Shown piece after piece: positions 41,301-48,918 of a stretch of 64,000 nt of DNA (positions within the stretch are counted from its first letter, which is position 1; each line of letters begins with the position of its first letter). Source of the stretch: Tachypleus tridentatus (Eukaryota > Arthropoda > Merostomata > Xiphosura > Limulidae); assembly GCF_004210375.1 (NCBI RefSeq), contig NC_134830.1, forward strand, positions 5,456,001-5,520,000, given 5' to 3'. Both the position numbers and the translations under genes were made by a program. The notes beneath the pieces are model-generated. The model saw only the letters and a program-made list of their open reading frames with translations, searched no databases and was not told where the DNA came from.

Positions 41301-44300
41301 TAAGTAGGATTTAAAACTGTACAGGATTAATAATACTATCAGTGATTTAAGTAGGATTAAAACTGTACAGGATTAATAATACTATCAGTGATTTAAGTAG
41401 GATTAAAACTGTACAGGATTAATAATACTATCAGTGATTTAAGTAGGATTAAAACTGTACAGGATTAATAATACTATCAGTGATTTAAGTAGGATTAAAA
41501 CTGTACAGGATTAATAATACTATCAGTGATTTAAGTAGGATTAAAACTGTACAGGATTAATAATACTATCAGTGATTTAAGTAGGATTAAAACTGTACAG
41601 GATTAATAATACTATCAGTGATTTAAGTAGGATTAAAACTGTACAGGATTAATAATACTATCAGTGATTTAAGTAGGATTAAAAACTGTACAGTGATTTA
41701 AGTAGGATTAAACCTGGATTAATAATACTATCAGTGATTTAAGTAGGATTAAAACTGTACAGGATTAATAATACTATCAGTGATTTAAGTAGGATTAAAA
41801 CTGTACAGGATTAATAATACTATCAGTGATTTAAGTAGGATTAAAACTGTACAGGATTAATAATACTATCAGTGATTTAAGTAGGATTAAAACTGTACAG
41901 GATTAATAATACTATCAGTGATTTAAGTAGGATTAATAAAACTGTACAGGATTAATAATACTATCAGTGATTTAAGTAGGATTAAAACTGTACAGGATTA
42001 ATAATACTATCAGTGATTTAAGTAGGATTAAAACTGTACAGGATTAATAATACTATCAGTGATTTAAGTAGGATTAAAACTGTACAGGATTAATAATACT
42101 ATCAGTGATTTAAGTAGGATTAAAACTGTACAGGATTAATAATACTATCAGTGATTTAAGTAGGATTAAAAAACTGTACAGTGATTTAAGTAGGATTAAT
42201 AATACTATCAGTGATTTAAGTAGGATTAAAACTGTACAGGATTAATAATACTATCAGTGACTTAAGTAGGATAAAACTGTACAGGATTAATAATACTATC
42301 AGTGATTTAAGTAGGATTAAAACTGTACAGGATTAATAATACTATCAGTGATTTAAGTAGGATTAAAAACTGTACAGGATTAATAATACTATCAGTGATT
42401 TAAGTAGGATTAAAAACTGTACAGGATTAATAATACTATCAGTGATTTAAGTAGGATTAAAACTGTACAGGATTAATAATACTATCAGTGATTTAAGTAG
42501 GATTAAAACTGTACAGGATTAATAATACTATCAGTGATTTAAGTAGGATTAAAAACTGTACAGGATTAATAATACTATCAGTGATTTAAGTAGGATTAAA
42601 ACTGTACAGGATTAATAATACTATCAGTGATTTAAGTAGGATTAAAAACTGTACAGGATTAATAATACTATCAGTGATTTAAGTAGGATTAAAACTGTAC
42701 AGGATTAATAATACTATCAGTGATTTAAGTAGGATTAAAACTGTACAGGATTAATAATACTATCAGTGATTTAAGTAGGATTAAAACTGTACAGGATTAA
42801 TAATACTATCAGTGATGTAAGTAGGATTAAAAACTGTACAGGATTAATAATACTATCAGTGACTTAAGTAGGATTAAAAACTGTACAGGATTAATAATAC
42901 TATCAGTGATTTAAGTAGGATTAAAAACTGTACAGGATTAATAATACTATCAGTGATGTAAGTAGGATTAAAAACTGTACAGGATTAATAATACTATCAG
43001 TGATGTAAGTAGGATTAAAAACTGTACAGGATTAATAATACTATTAGTGATTTTAGTAGGATTAAAACTGTACAGGATTAATAATATTATGAATGGTTTT
43101 AAGTATAACAGGATTAACAAGCAATGCATGTTTAGTTTAAAGGTTGGTTTTAGAAGACTTGTTGAAAAGACATTATAAAGTTAATCCTACATTATTCTTG
43201 CTGAGTTATTTTAATACACGCGTTCAAACTGTAGTTGTAAACCACAAGTAGAAATGCTTCGCTCAAGTATCCTGATAAACTAATACATTTTAGAAAGGAA
43301 ACGTAAGGTTATTAGATAATTATTAGAACAACATCGTTAGCCAGTGGCAGAGAGCCAACAGTTTCGTGTCTTTTCCTTTTATTACCTATTTGACAGAATG
43401 GAGATAATTATCACCAGAATACATATATTACATCACGTTCTGTAAAGGTATATGTAAAATATATTGTAAAAAAAAAACTGTAATAAATAGTAGGATTAAT
43501 AGAAATATCGACAATATTTCTTCTTACGGTGTGTGAGCTTTATATCAACTGATGGAAAGAAGGAAGTCACAAAGTTACATATCAACTGATGGAAAGGAGG
43601 AAGTCACAAAGTTACATATCAACTGATGGAAAGAAGGAAGTCACAAAGTTACATATCAACTGATGGAAAGAAGGATGCCACAAAGTTACATATCAACTGA
43701 TGGAAAGAAGGATGCCACAAAGTTACATATCAACTGATGGAAAGAAGGATGTCACAAAGTTACATATCAACTGATGGAAAGAAGGAAGTCACAAAGTTAC
43801 ATATCAACTGATGGAAAGAAGGATGCCACAAAGTTACATATCAACTGATGGAAAGAAGGAAGTCACAAAGTTACATATCAACTGATGGAAAGAAGGAAGT
43901 CACAAAGTTACATATCAACTGATGGAAAGAAGGATGCCAGAAAGTTACATATCAACTGATGGGAAGAAGGAAGTCACAAAATTACATATCAACTGATGCA
44001 AAGAAGGAAGTCTCAAAGTTACATATCAACTGACGGGAAGAAGGATGTCAGAAAGTTACATATCAACTGATGGAAAGAAGGAAGTGAAAATTACATATCA
44101 ACTGATGGAAAGAAGGAAGTGAAAATTACATATCAACTGATGGAAAGGAGGAAGTCACATATCAACTGATGGAAAGAAGGATGTCACAAAGTTACATATC
44201 AACTGATGGAAAGAAGGAAGTCACAAAGTTACATATGAACTGATGGAAAGAAGGAAGTCACAAAGTTACATATCAACTAATGGAAAGAAGGAAGTCACAA

Positions 44301-47300
44301 AGTTACATATCAACTGATGGAAAGAAGGAAGTCACAAAGTTACATATCAACTGATGGAAAGAAGAAAGTCACAAAATTAGATATCAACTGAATGTCTTTA
44401 CTATGAGGTGCTACGAAAACGAAGTCGTCACTGCGAAAACTAATGTAACACGTTCTGGGAAGTAACACCTTTCTGTAAAACAGCACTTAGAACGGTAACA
44501 TCTATAGTCAACGCTTCTCTATAGTGACAACTTGAACATTTACACTTATAAACCGCCATAGAATATTTAGTTTGATCCTATATTTCCAATAGCATCTTTG
44601 TATCTACTGGTCTCTCCATTGTTTGGATTACCTTTGTACAGTCTTACTGAGTTCACCGGGTAAAATGCATCTGAAACATAGTCTTATATTTTCAAAGTAT
44701 TTTTTTTGTCAAACGTAGAGTTTTATAATGAGAAACGTTTTATGCGTAAAGATAAAAGACATAGGAATGACTCTGTTTTGAATTTCGCGCAAAGTTACAA
44801 GAGGGCTATCTGCAGTAGCCATTCCTAATTTAACAGCATACGACTAGAGGAAAGGCAGGTAGTCGTCACCACCCACCGCCAACACTTGAGCTGCTCATTT
44901 ACCAACGAATAGTGGAATTGATCGTCACTTAATAAGCCTCTCCCCGGTTGAAAGGACGAACATGTTTGATGTGACGGAGATTCGAGCCGTGACTCTCAGA
45001 TTGCAAGTCGAGCGCCCTAACCACCTGGCCATGCCGTGCCCGGAATGACACTAATTTAATAAAATTGATGGTAATGTTATATTCATGTTAGTCTGACTAT
45101 AATGGTGGATTACAAACCTTGAATCCTCAGACCATTATAACTTTGTCGGACTGCGAATATGAGAGTCCATGGCTTGGGTCCCTTTGCCATAAAATAATGT
45201 TTCCTTACTTGAAGCCATAGGTAAGTTATTTAAGGATGACGGTAAAATTACATTATTTGAATAGAATAACCCAATAGTCGGCGGTGGGTACTTTCGACAA
45301 TCTGCCTTCCATCTTGTCTGTCAAATCAAGTGTTGGATCATAATAACAGTAACTGTGTTAGTATTTCACGGTATGATAGTTTTATGTGAACATAACCTAT
45401 AAATCAACACCAGCTGAGTTGTTATATTACTTGTAAGATGGAAAGATAAGAAACAAGTTAGGAATGGGGCTTCACGTGAACTCCATATAATGGTTTATCA
45501 GTCAGTCGTTATTTGTTTTTCTTTTGCTTTGTTTAACACATGTATAATGAGTTTTATTTATGTCGTGTCCTCATAGTTGGTTCAGCGGTAAGCTTGATAG
45601 CTTATAATGCTGAAATTTGGGATTCGATCCTTTCTGTGTGAGTTGTGCAGTTGATTCTTTGTGCATCTTTGGCTCAAAGCAAACAAAGCATTTGTGTCAT
45701 TATAACATATATTACAGTTAATTTTAATGTGTCACTATAACATATATTACATAAACTTTTAATGTGCCATTGTAACATAAATTACAGATACTATTACTGT
45801 TATTATAACATATATTACAGTTAATTTTAATGTGTCACTATAACATGTATTACATAAACTTTTAATGTGCCATTGTAACATAAATTACAGATACTATTAC
45901 TGTTATTATAACATACATTACAGCTAATTTTAATGTGTCACTATAAAAAATATTCATATACTTTTAATGAGTCATTATAACATATATAACAGTTAATTTT
46001 AATGTGTCACTATAACATATATTACAGTTAATTTTAATGTGTCACTATAACATATATTACATATACTTTTAATGTGTCATTGTAACATATATTACAGTTA
46101 ATATTAATGTGTCATTGTAACATATATTACAGTTAATATTAATGTGTAATCATAACATACATTACAATTAATATTAATGTATCATCATAACATACATTAC
46201 AGTTAATATTAATGTGTCATCATAACATACATTACAGTTAATATTAATGTGTCATCATAACATACATTACAGTTAATATTAATGTGTTATTATAACATAC
46301 ATTACAGTTAATATTATTGTGTTATTATAACATACATTACAGTTAATATTAATGTGTCATCATAACATACATTACAGTTAATATTAATGTATCATCATAA
46401 CATACATTACAGTTAACATTAATGTGTCATCATAACATACATTACAGTTAACATTAATGTGTCATCATAACATACATTACAGTTAACATTAATGTGTCAT
46501 CATAACATACATTACATATACTTTTCATGCCTCAGAACTCTCAGTGTTAAACAACATAATCTAATAAATGGTTAACCTTAACCTGTGAAGGATTTATCTT
46601 TAGTTTTTGTACAGGTTTTCAGTGATTAGAACTTGAATCTGTAGAGAATTTCTCTACTGAATGGTTATACAGGATGCATACTGCTTGGCAAACATATTTT
46701 ACAATTCATACATAACATGAACACTTCATCTATGTCTGAGTGTAAAAAACGGCCGACCATGTGATGTGCCAGGGTTCTGTAAGTACCACGTGGATACATC
46801 ATGGTTAGTTAACAAAATAACGGATCACAGCAATGATCGAATCTAGTTTGAGCGCCGCTATCAAAGATCGTTTCTTTGATAACTGTTCAAAGATATTTAT
46901 AAATAGGACCTGTGAGGAGTGGAACTCGAAAAAAAGAACCATAGTATTGAAACAGTACATTGTTAACAACTCCTGGTGAGTGATTGAGGAAGGACAGTCG
47001 ACGAATGAATGCCACAACTTTATTATTTAACAGTAAGAACACAGGTTCGAATCCTGTTTTCTGCAGCCACAAAAAAAATTGTTTTCATCAGTTTCCTTAA
47101 GATGACGGCAGACTTGTAACCCAAAAGGACGAAAGAAAACTTAATGACTGGATAATAATAATAATAACCCAACAAATTAATAACAGTTAGATTTAGTAAC
47201 CGTGAAAATGATTGGTATCTAATTAACACCATCTTACTGTAGCGAACACACACACGTAAAACACTTTGGTATGTATGAATGAAAACAAAGCTAACGGGAA

Positions 47301-48918
47301 GTTTGCATATTAAGAATAATTAATTATTGTCGCTTTTGTTGATGACTTAGTTTCTTTGTTGTTAAAAACTACCCAACGGGCTGTCTATGCTGCGCTCATC
47401 ACAAGTATCGAAACCTGGTTTGTATTGTTATAAGCCTCAACACTTCACTGAGACACTGAAAAGCGCGTCGTTTTAGTAAATAAAATGTGTGTTACTTAAT
47501 ATTCCTAAATAAGATTAGGTAACTCAACCTAATAAATAAACACATCGAACATCGGATTTGTATTTATGGAAATACAAAAAACCCAGAAATCAACTTTAAA
47601 AAATTGCTGTTAAAATCTTCCCTGAGTACTTTGTGAATTAGTGTGGGATATTGGCTTCAAAAAAGTGGTCTAACGTATCGAACAGGAGATCCGAGAGTCT
47701 TCGTTTTGGTACCTAATCTCGCGGTCACACTTCGCACGATCAGCTAAGGGTGTGTTAAAAAAGTAACAATCAATTTCATTATTCAGTTAATACTAGCATT
47801 TTGAGACAGCGGGTGCTGTCGTCTTGTTTCCTCCCTTTGGTCCCTTGTTCAAAATTAGATATGACTATGTGTGAACCATAGAAATGTGACCTAGCTAGCC
47901 ATTCTTGGTGTGAAATGTGACCTAGTTAGCCATTCTTGGTGTGAAATGTGACCTAGTTAGCCATTCTTGGTGTGAAATGTGACCTAGCTAGCCATTCTTG
48001 GTGTGAAATGTGACCTAGTTAGCCATTCTTGGTGTAAAGTGTTGTTGAAGTCAACAAACGAACCTAACATATTCAGGCACGAGGTAGAAACATTTCGGTC
48101 AAAGAAGGTCTACCTTCCTAAAGTTCTTGGAATACCGGGTTTGTTCAAGTGGGGTCTCGATGGGTCATTAGTAAAGTTATGGAATTACCAGGCTAAATTC
48201 TGAGGTTCGATTCCCTGTAGTAGACATTGTGCAGGCAGCCTATTGTGTAGTTTTCTACTACACAATAACAACAACATATTAAGGTAGAAAACACATTTCT
48301 GGCATGGTCTGATTGCTACGGCACTCGACTCGTAATCTGCGAGTTCGAATCTCCTCACAGGATATGATGGCCTTTTCAGCAGTGAAGGCAATATAAAGTT
48401 ACGGTCAATCACACATTTCGTTGGTAAATGAGTAGCCTAAGAGTTGGCGGTGGATGATGTTGACGAGCTACCTTCCTTCTGATTTACAACTTCTAAATTA
48501 AGAACGCCTAATGCGGGTAGCCCTCGAGTAGCTTTGCGCGAAATTGGACACATAGAAATAAATGAACAATATGTAATATGCAGGTGACTTATTATTAAAG
48601 AAGTAATTTCGAGACATATAATGTTGAATCTCAGAAGAACATGGTAACTAAGTTACACAGTAATAGCTCAATAGAAAAAAAAACCGGTAAAATTAAACAA
48701 AAGTAATATTTTTTTATTAATTTCTTACTCTGTTGAATATTGCTGGAAACTAAAGCTTTCCTCAATCCCGTAGGTCCATAAGTCCTTTTCAGGTTATTTA
48801 CTGCTTCCGTTGTTCCATAATACGTCTGATAGAATTGATGATAGGAACTTGGAGTATCAGTTTTGTCCTCTTCATAAGAATGTCCAGAGCCGCCATCTGG
48901 TGGCCAGTTAGTGTTTAC
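14157..48918 (-). CDS. Pvf: PDGF/VEGF-related growth factor gene (five visible exons, 5' end missing)
   Basis: Join on the minus strand of 48918-48729, 24940-24705, 23687-23518, 15649-15515 and 14322-14157. The joined frame is open for 298 residues and ends in TAA. It encodes a secreted cystine-knot growth factor of the PDGF/VEGF family; in arthropods these are ligands of a PVR-type receptor tyrosine kinase (family knowledge). All eight canonical knot cysteines are present: one in VCKTP, PRC, HRC, GCC (two), HTC and the closing CEC pair. The C-terminal part is Cys-rich with a CSCDC motif like that of VEGF-C/D, then a basic tail. Introns are about 23.8, 1.0, 7.9 and 1.2 kb, filled with repeats. 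Junction phases are 1, 0, 2 and 2 and all match. No initiator ATG or signal peptide was found, so at least one upstream exon is missing. The family assignment is strong; the exact paralog is unknown. Confidence 0.88.
14323..15514 (-). other. Pvf intron 4
   Basis: This 1.2-kb AT-rich intron between exons D and E has gt and ag ends on the minus strand. Open frames at 14812-15051 and 15188-15385 show no domain and no coding character. Nothing else is seen. Confidence 0.7.
15515..15649 (-). CDS. Pvf: Pvf exon D: Cys-rich C-terminal module
   Basis: The acceptor is tttctcaccag then GTGTCAG and the donor is GAAAAGAG then gtatgt. The first base completes a Lys codon with the AA left by exon C, and two bases are left for exon E. 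The translation starts CQKCPVPFYM and includes GRCSCDCFDHQKPC. C-x13-C-x-C-x-C is close to the Balbiani-ring-3-like C-x10-C-x-C-x-C pattern of the VEGF-C/D tails (family knowledge). LRIKRG contains an RxKR dibasic sequence that could be a proprotein-convertase site. Before it was linked to exons B and C this exon could have been read as an unrelated Cys-rich domain; the phase match settles the link. Confidence 0.88.
15890..16746. repeat. Minisatellite, 47 bp unit, about 18 copies
   Basis: The unit carries gccagactgctgacacactt, tcagaaagatctgacatc and tgttaaaca. The same sequence of variants appears twice, offset by 376-423 bases (8-9 units), so the array contains a duplicated block. It lies in Pvf intron 3. 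Confidence 0.95.
16747..17695. other. Intronic spacer with a dispersed repeat
   Basis: 16935-17040 shares ggccaggtcagagact and flanking sequence with the reverse complement of 22765-22850. A short duplication sits at 17158-17250 (ttgccacctgg twice). Otherwise featureless. Confidence 0.45.
17696..17964 (-). repeat. SINE-A copy (tRNA-derived), minus orientation
   Basis: Read on the minus strand it begins ggcccggcatggccaagtg and has the RNA polymerase III B-box-like gggttcgaatcccggt. A body containing aatcccactatt follows, then the 3' end gtagctttgcgcgaaattc. It is one of the most complete copies in the window. Confidence 0.92.
17965..18420. other. Intronic spacer
   Basis: A short AT-rich stretch between a SINE and the 60 bp array. 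A loosely repeated motif (cgcggctcgtgaacagtcga near 18190 and cgcgaaccgtcgataaaat near 18302) is seen. Confidence 0.4.
18421..19333. repeat. Minisatellite, 60 bp unit, 15 copies
   Basis: The unit is exactly 60 bases and is itself a diverged dimer of about 30 bases: tagtgttatcacagatacag then cagtgttgtcacatctaaag. Because 60 is a multiple of three and the unit lacks stops in several frames, both strands give frames of 313-328 codons (18375-19358 plus, 18299-19285 minus). I take these as non-coding. Confidence 0.95.
19446..20395. repeat. Minisatellite, 41 bp unit, about 23 copies
   Basis: The unit consists of a 23-base part agtgtactgtattatcatat plus att and an 18-base part agtgtattgtaatacatt. 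It continues directly into the 46 bp array. Confidence 0.95.
20396..21045. repeat. Minisatellite, 46 bp unit (2 x 23), about 14 copies
   Basis: The unit is a dimer of agtagtctgtattatcgtat plus gtt and aatagactgtattattatgt plus att. Its 23-base half is clearly related to the 23-base part of the adjoining 41 bp unit. Confidence 0.95.
21046..21799. other. Intronic spacer with an exon-like frame
   Basis: Two antiparallel frames overlap at 21267-21483. The minus-strand one (66 codons) ends at a possible donor, ATATCCA then gtaggt. Neither has a recognisable domain. Confidence 0.35.
21800..22162. repeat. Degenerate tandem repeat, about 57 bp unit, interrupted by a SINE
   Basis: Copies start taaataatgctgtagt at 21800, tgaataat at 21856, taaataatgctgtagg at 21914, taaatgttattgaagt at 22093 and a partial copy at 22151. 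The third copy is split by a SINE-B (about 21943-22068): its 3' part resumes as cactcttacgaacacatg, matching ctcttacaaaaacatg in copy one. Confidence 0.75.
21943..22068 (+). repeat. SINE-B copy
   Basis: The tRNA-like head contains cactgataaggcggt and the B-box-like gagattcgattcctctc. The 3' part acagatagcccaatgtagct precedes an ACAC-rich tail. It is inserted in a tandem-repeat copy. Confidence 0.8.
22163..22494. other. Intronic spacer
   Basis: AT-rich and without recognisable features. Confidence 0.4.
22495..22752 (-). repeat. SINE-A copy, minus orientation
   Basis: From left to right it shows the reverse of the 3' end gaatttcgcgcaaagctaca, the conserved body and the B box (ggggattcgaacccgcgat). 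The head is damaged: the A-box side has a deletion near 22729. Confidence 0.9.
22753..23517. other. Pvf intron 3, part nearest exon C
   Basis: AT-rich. 22765-22850 matches 16935-17040 in inverse orientation as a dispersed repeat. Nothing else is seen. Confidence 0.45.
23518..23687 (-). CDS. Pvf: Pvf exon C: end of cystine-knot domain with CxC
   Basis: The acceptor is ctctaccacag then ACCCTC and the donor is ACATCAAA then gtaagt. There are 56 codons plus two bases. The translation contains KLLFINHTECECQP, matching the last strand of PDGF/VEGF domains, where a hydrophobic stretch and a basic or polar turn lead to the CxC that closes the knot. NHT is a possible N-glycosylation site just before it. 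The tail after the knot (NNRPRIQAKP then SQRRGPPGDQ) is basic and Pro/Gly-rich, a likely linker. The upstream intron to exon B is only 1017 bp. Confidence 0.92.
23688..24704 (-). other. Pvf intron 2
   Basis: This 1017-base intron splits the cystine-knot domain between exons B and C, with gtaagt at the donor and accacag at the acceptor. The 88-codon plus-strand frame at 23959-24225 has no recognisable content. Confidence 0.8.
24705..24940 (-). CDS. Pvf: Pvf exon B: first part of PDGF/VEGF cystine-knot domain
   Basis: The acceptor is ttcatgtag then AGCTTG and the donor is TTCTAT then gtaagt. Two bases complete the split Lys codon and 78 codons follow, ending in phase 0. The sequence runs VCKTPQPQVVRV, then PRCTILHRCADETGCC, then TCGPLYTQEVTLHFY. 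This is the classical order of a PDGF/VEGF knot: a first Cys before a proline-rich strand, PxC, RC, GCC, CxP and a hydrophobic beta strand. Unlike vertebrate members, which have RCGGCC-type spacing, five residues separate RC from CC. That gives six of the eight knot cysteines in this exon. Confidence 0.92.
24941..25808. other. Pvf intron 1, exon-B-proximal part
   Basis: 25262-25475 is a loosely repeated stretch with ggggcgtccaccccacagtt, ggggtatctaccccact and ggggcatgcacccta. It is followed by a SINE-B copy. Confidence 0.45.
25570..25695 (+). repeat. SINE-B copy
   Basis: The head is tgattcagcggtaagt and the B box decayed (ctggtttcaatatttct). Then follow gggcatagcacagatagccc and gtagttttgtgattaacaat before an AAAC tail. 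Confidence 0.8.
25809..26770 (-). mobile_element. Degenerate Tc1/mariner-type DNA transposon
   Basis: The 962-base element has 25-base terminal inverted repeats, cacccttgtgcaaattaatt at 25809 and its reverse complement ending at 26770. TA follows on the right and GA lies on the left, so the expected TA duplication has probably decayed on one side. The interior holds a broken minus-strand transposase. Confidence 0.93.
25902..26718 (-). pseudogene. Broken Tc1-like transposase
   Basis: Pieces in different frames follow the order of a Tc1 DDE transposase: an N-terminal piece (26491-26718), LFSDETHF with the first catalytic Asp (26095-26481), a QQDLASF stretch in another frame near 26215 with the second, and WPGNSTDLNPIEKLWAI with the last acidic residue (25902-26138). 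The start of the DNA-binding domain is not recognisable. Frameshifts separate the pieces, so it is inactive. Confidence 0.9.
26773..27361. other. Intronic spacer with a short tandem repeat
   Basis: Apart from the 25 bp repeat at 26923-27022 nothing is recognisable. Confidence 0.4.
26923..27022. repeat. Short tandem repeat, 25 bp unit, 4 copies
   Basis: aatctggttctgctatacct then tatca, repeated four times; one copy lacks a base or two. Confidence 0.93.
27362..27620 (+). repeat. SINE-A copy
   Basis: Head ctcggcatggccaggtg, B box ggttcgaatccccgt, and a conserved body ending in an AAAC tail. It is moderately diverged and the region before the tail is shortened. Confidence 0.9.
27960..29416 (+). 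mobile_element. Tc1/mariner-type transposon with long terminal inverted repeats
   Basis: Terminal inverted repeats of about 210 bases lie at 27960-28172 and 29208-29416. They begin cactggtgaccaaaatctta on the left and cactgctggccgaaatctta on the right reverse strand. The right flank is TA and the left flank CA. Total length is 1457 bases. The enclosed plus-strand transposase is broken. Confidence 0.93.
28285..29161 (+). pseudogene. Broken Tc1-like transposase
   Basis: The first piece from ATG at 28285 reads MTKAKKMTEFERGRIVELQ and then a helix-turn-helix region with IGRSKTAVANFLKDPEGYGT. The frame breaks near 28475. The catalytic part follows as LFSDEKKFNL (28649-28852), QQDNAAIH near 28894 and NPTENVWG near 28965, then an in-frame TAG. 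The last piece ends NESRATNY with a TGA at 29159. All three acidic catalytic regions are recognisable, but frameshifts and a stop make it inactive. Confidence 0.92.
29417..29865. other. Intronic spacer
   Basis: AT-rich, nothing recognised. Confidence 0.4.
29866..30440. repeat. Minisatellite, 58 bp unit, about 10 copies
   Basis: The unit carries cataaagacttcattcgacc, tcgtctaacatatggccaca and gcttggagtgtatctc. Copies differ at many positions. Short frames inside it on both strands are shadows. Confidence 0.93.
30441..30994. other. Intronic spacer
   Basis: A 98-codon plus-strand frame (30430-30726) begins in the last unit of the preceding array and shows no domain. Nothing else is recognised. 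Confidence 0.4.
30995..31532. repeat. Minisatellite, 30 bp unit, about 18 copies
   Basis: The unit carries cagctaaacatagagcccat and gaaaccttac. The unit length is a multiple of three, so both strands have spurious frames (172 codons plus, 99 codons minus). Confidence 0.95.
31533..32971. other. Intronic spacer with a microsatellite
   Basis: A short (AT)n run lies at 31668-31688. The remainder is unique sequence without recognisable genes. Confidence 0.45.
32972..33632. repeat. Minisatellite, 39 bp unit, about 17 copies
   Basis: The unit carries tactctatctactgtattc, agtgtaaataatgtta and taca. The 3' end of the array continues into inverted unit-like sequence. Confidence 0.95.
33650..33785. 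repeat. Inverted, decayed copies of the 39 bp unit
   Basis: ttatttacactgagtatagt then agatagatta is the reverse complement of the 39 bp unit with a few changes. A second, weaker inverted copy lies at 33660-33710 (tagtagacagagtatatg; ctgtgaatacag). Confidence 0.7.
33786..35334. other. Intronic spacer
   Basis: AT-rich. A 64-codon plus-strand frame at 34973-35167 is the only notable frame and has no recognisable domain. Confidence 0.4.
35335..36440 (-). mobile_element. Penelope-like retroelement, 5'-truncated and broken
   Basis: On the minus strand the main frame (35718-36488) starts just before YRYVDDTIAGF, the catalytic YVDD region of a reverse transcriptase, and continues through the thumb. 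After a frameshift near 35740 the next frame reads FYIGETSRKMETRFKEHKK, the start of a GIY-YIG endonuclease domain. The order RT then GIY-YIG defines Penelope-like elements. Reverse transcriptase motifs before YVDD are absent. A further frameshift or stop follows in the endonuclease. It is inactive. Confidence 0.9.
36441..36914. other. Possible inverted 5' piece of the Penelope-like element
   Basis: On the plus strand 36450-36531 reads in one frame as NNFDNSIDIQQPNFPGKIEN and onward to a stop. It is coding-like but opposite in orientation to the adjoining element. It might be an inverted 5' fragment of the same family. This is weakly supported. Confidence 0.3.
36915..43110. repeat. Giant minisatellite, 46 bp unit, about 134 copies
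   Basis: The unit carries aggattaataatactatcag, tgatttaagtaggattaaaa and ctgtac. One-base length changes in the A run give 46 or 47 bases. Copies from about 38500 to 42800 are almost identical; the edges are more variable (acaatcag, gatgtaag, aaaaactg). Irregular junctions at about 38692, 39055, 40366, 40808, 41690 and 42178 break the period. It lies in Pvf intron 1. Confidence 0.97.
43111..43540. other. Unique spacer between arrays
   Basis: AT-rich, no features recognised. Confidence 0.4.
43541..44391. repeat. Minisatellite, 37 bp unit, about 23 copies
   Basis: The unit carries tatcaactgatggaaagaa and ggaagtcacaaagttaca. Shortened copies near 44080-44160 lack cacaaagt. Confidence 0.95.
44392..44773. 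other. Intronic spacer
   Basis: No recognisable features. Confidence 0.4.
44774..45042 (-). repeat. SINE-A copy, minus orientation
   Basis: Reverse of tail gaatttcgcgcaaagtta, body with agtggaattgatcgtcac, B box region ggagattcgagccgtga and head ccacctggccatgccgtgcc. It is moderately diverged. Confidence 0.9.
45043..45696. other. Spacer with a decayed SINE-B
   Basis: 45582-45690 is a diverged SINE-B (ggttcagcggtaagcttgat, then gggattcgatcctttct). The rest is unique. Confidence 0.5.
45697..46525. repeat. Minisatellite, 35 bp unit, about 24 copies
   Basis: The unit carries cataacatacattacagtta and atattaatgtgtcat. Copies at the left end are more diverged (taacatatattacataaact) than the cleaner right half. 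Confidence 0.93.
46526..47353. other. Spacer with a tRNA-3'-end-like stretch
   Basis: acaggttcgaatcctgt at 47040-47056 is a perfect T-arm-like hairpin followed by tttctgcagcca, which looks like a tRNA acceptor end. No matching 5' half is present upstream, so it is at most a tRNA or SINE fragment. Minus-strand frames at 46805-47253 show no domain. Confidence 0.4.
47354..47465 (-). repeat. SINE-B copy, minus orientation
   Basis: On the minus strand: aggcttataacaatacaaac, then ggtttcgatacttgtgatg, gagcgcagcatagacagccc and tgggtagtttttaacaacaa. These are the expected B-box, linker and tail in order. Confidence 0.75.
47466..47875. other. Intronic spacer
   Basis: Nothing recognised. Confidence 0.4.
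47876..48037. repeat. Short tandem repeat, 31 bp unit, 5 copies
   Basis: The unit carries gaaatgtgacctagctagcc and attcttggtgt; copies are almost identical. Confidence 0.95.
48145..48272 (+). repeat. SINE-B-like copy
   Basis: Diverged tRNA-like head (gatgggtcattagtaaagtt), B box gaggttcgattccctgt, then caggcagcctattgtgtagt and a small hairpin ending in an AAC-rich tail. Confidence 0.65.
48297..48546 (+). repeat. SINE-A copy
   Basis: Head ggcatggtctgattgctacg, B box gcgagttcgaatctcct, a diverged body and the 3' end gtagctttgcgcgaaattgg. It lies 182 bases downstream of Pvf exon A's donor side, inside intron 1. Confidence 0.88.
48729..48918 (-). CDS. Pvf: Pvf exon A: N-terminal region before the growth-factor domain
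   Basis: This exon has 63 codons plus one base. Its acceptor reads ttcactag then GTAAAC, and an in-frame TAG lies exactly at the acceptor, so the frame cannot extend upstream. The donor is CAACAGA then gtaaga. The one leftover base joins the two leading bases of the next exon to make a Lys codon. The translation opens VNTNWPPDGG and ends SSNIQQ; it is Tyr- and polar-rich with no cysteine, like a variable propeptide. Codon use looks coding, but the link rests on splice signals and phase across a 23.8-kb intron, so it is less certain than the domain exons. Confidence 0.7.

Noticed and set aside
36915-43110. CRISPR-like array of short repeats
   Set aside because: The units are contiguous tandem copies without unique spacers, in a eukaryotic intron.
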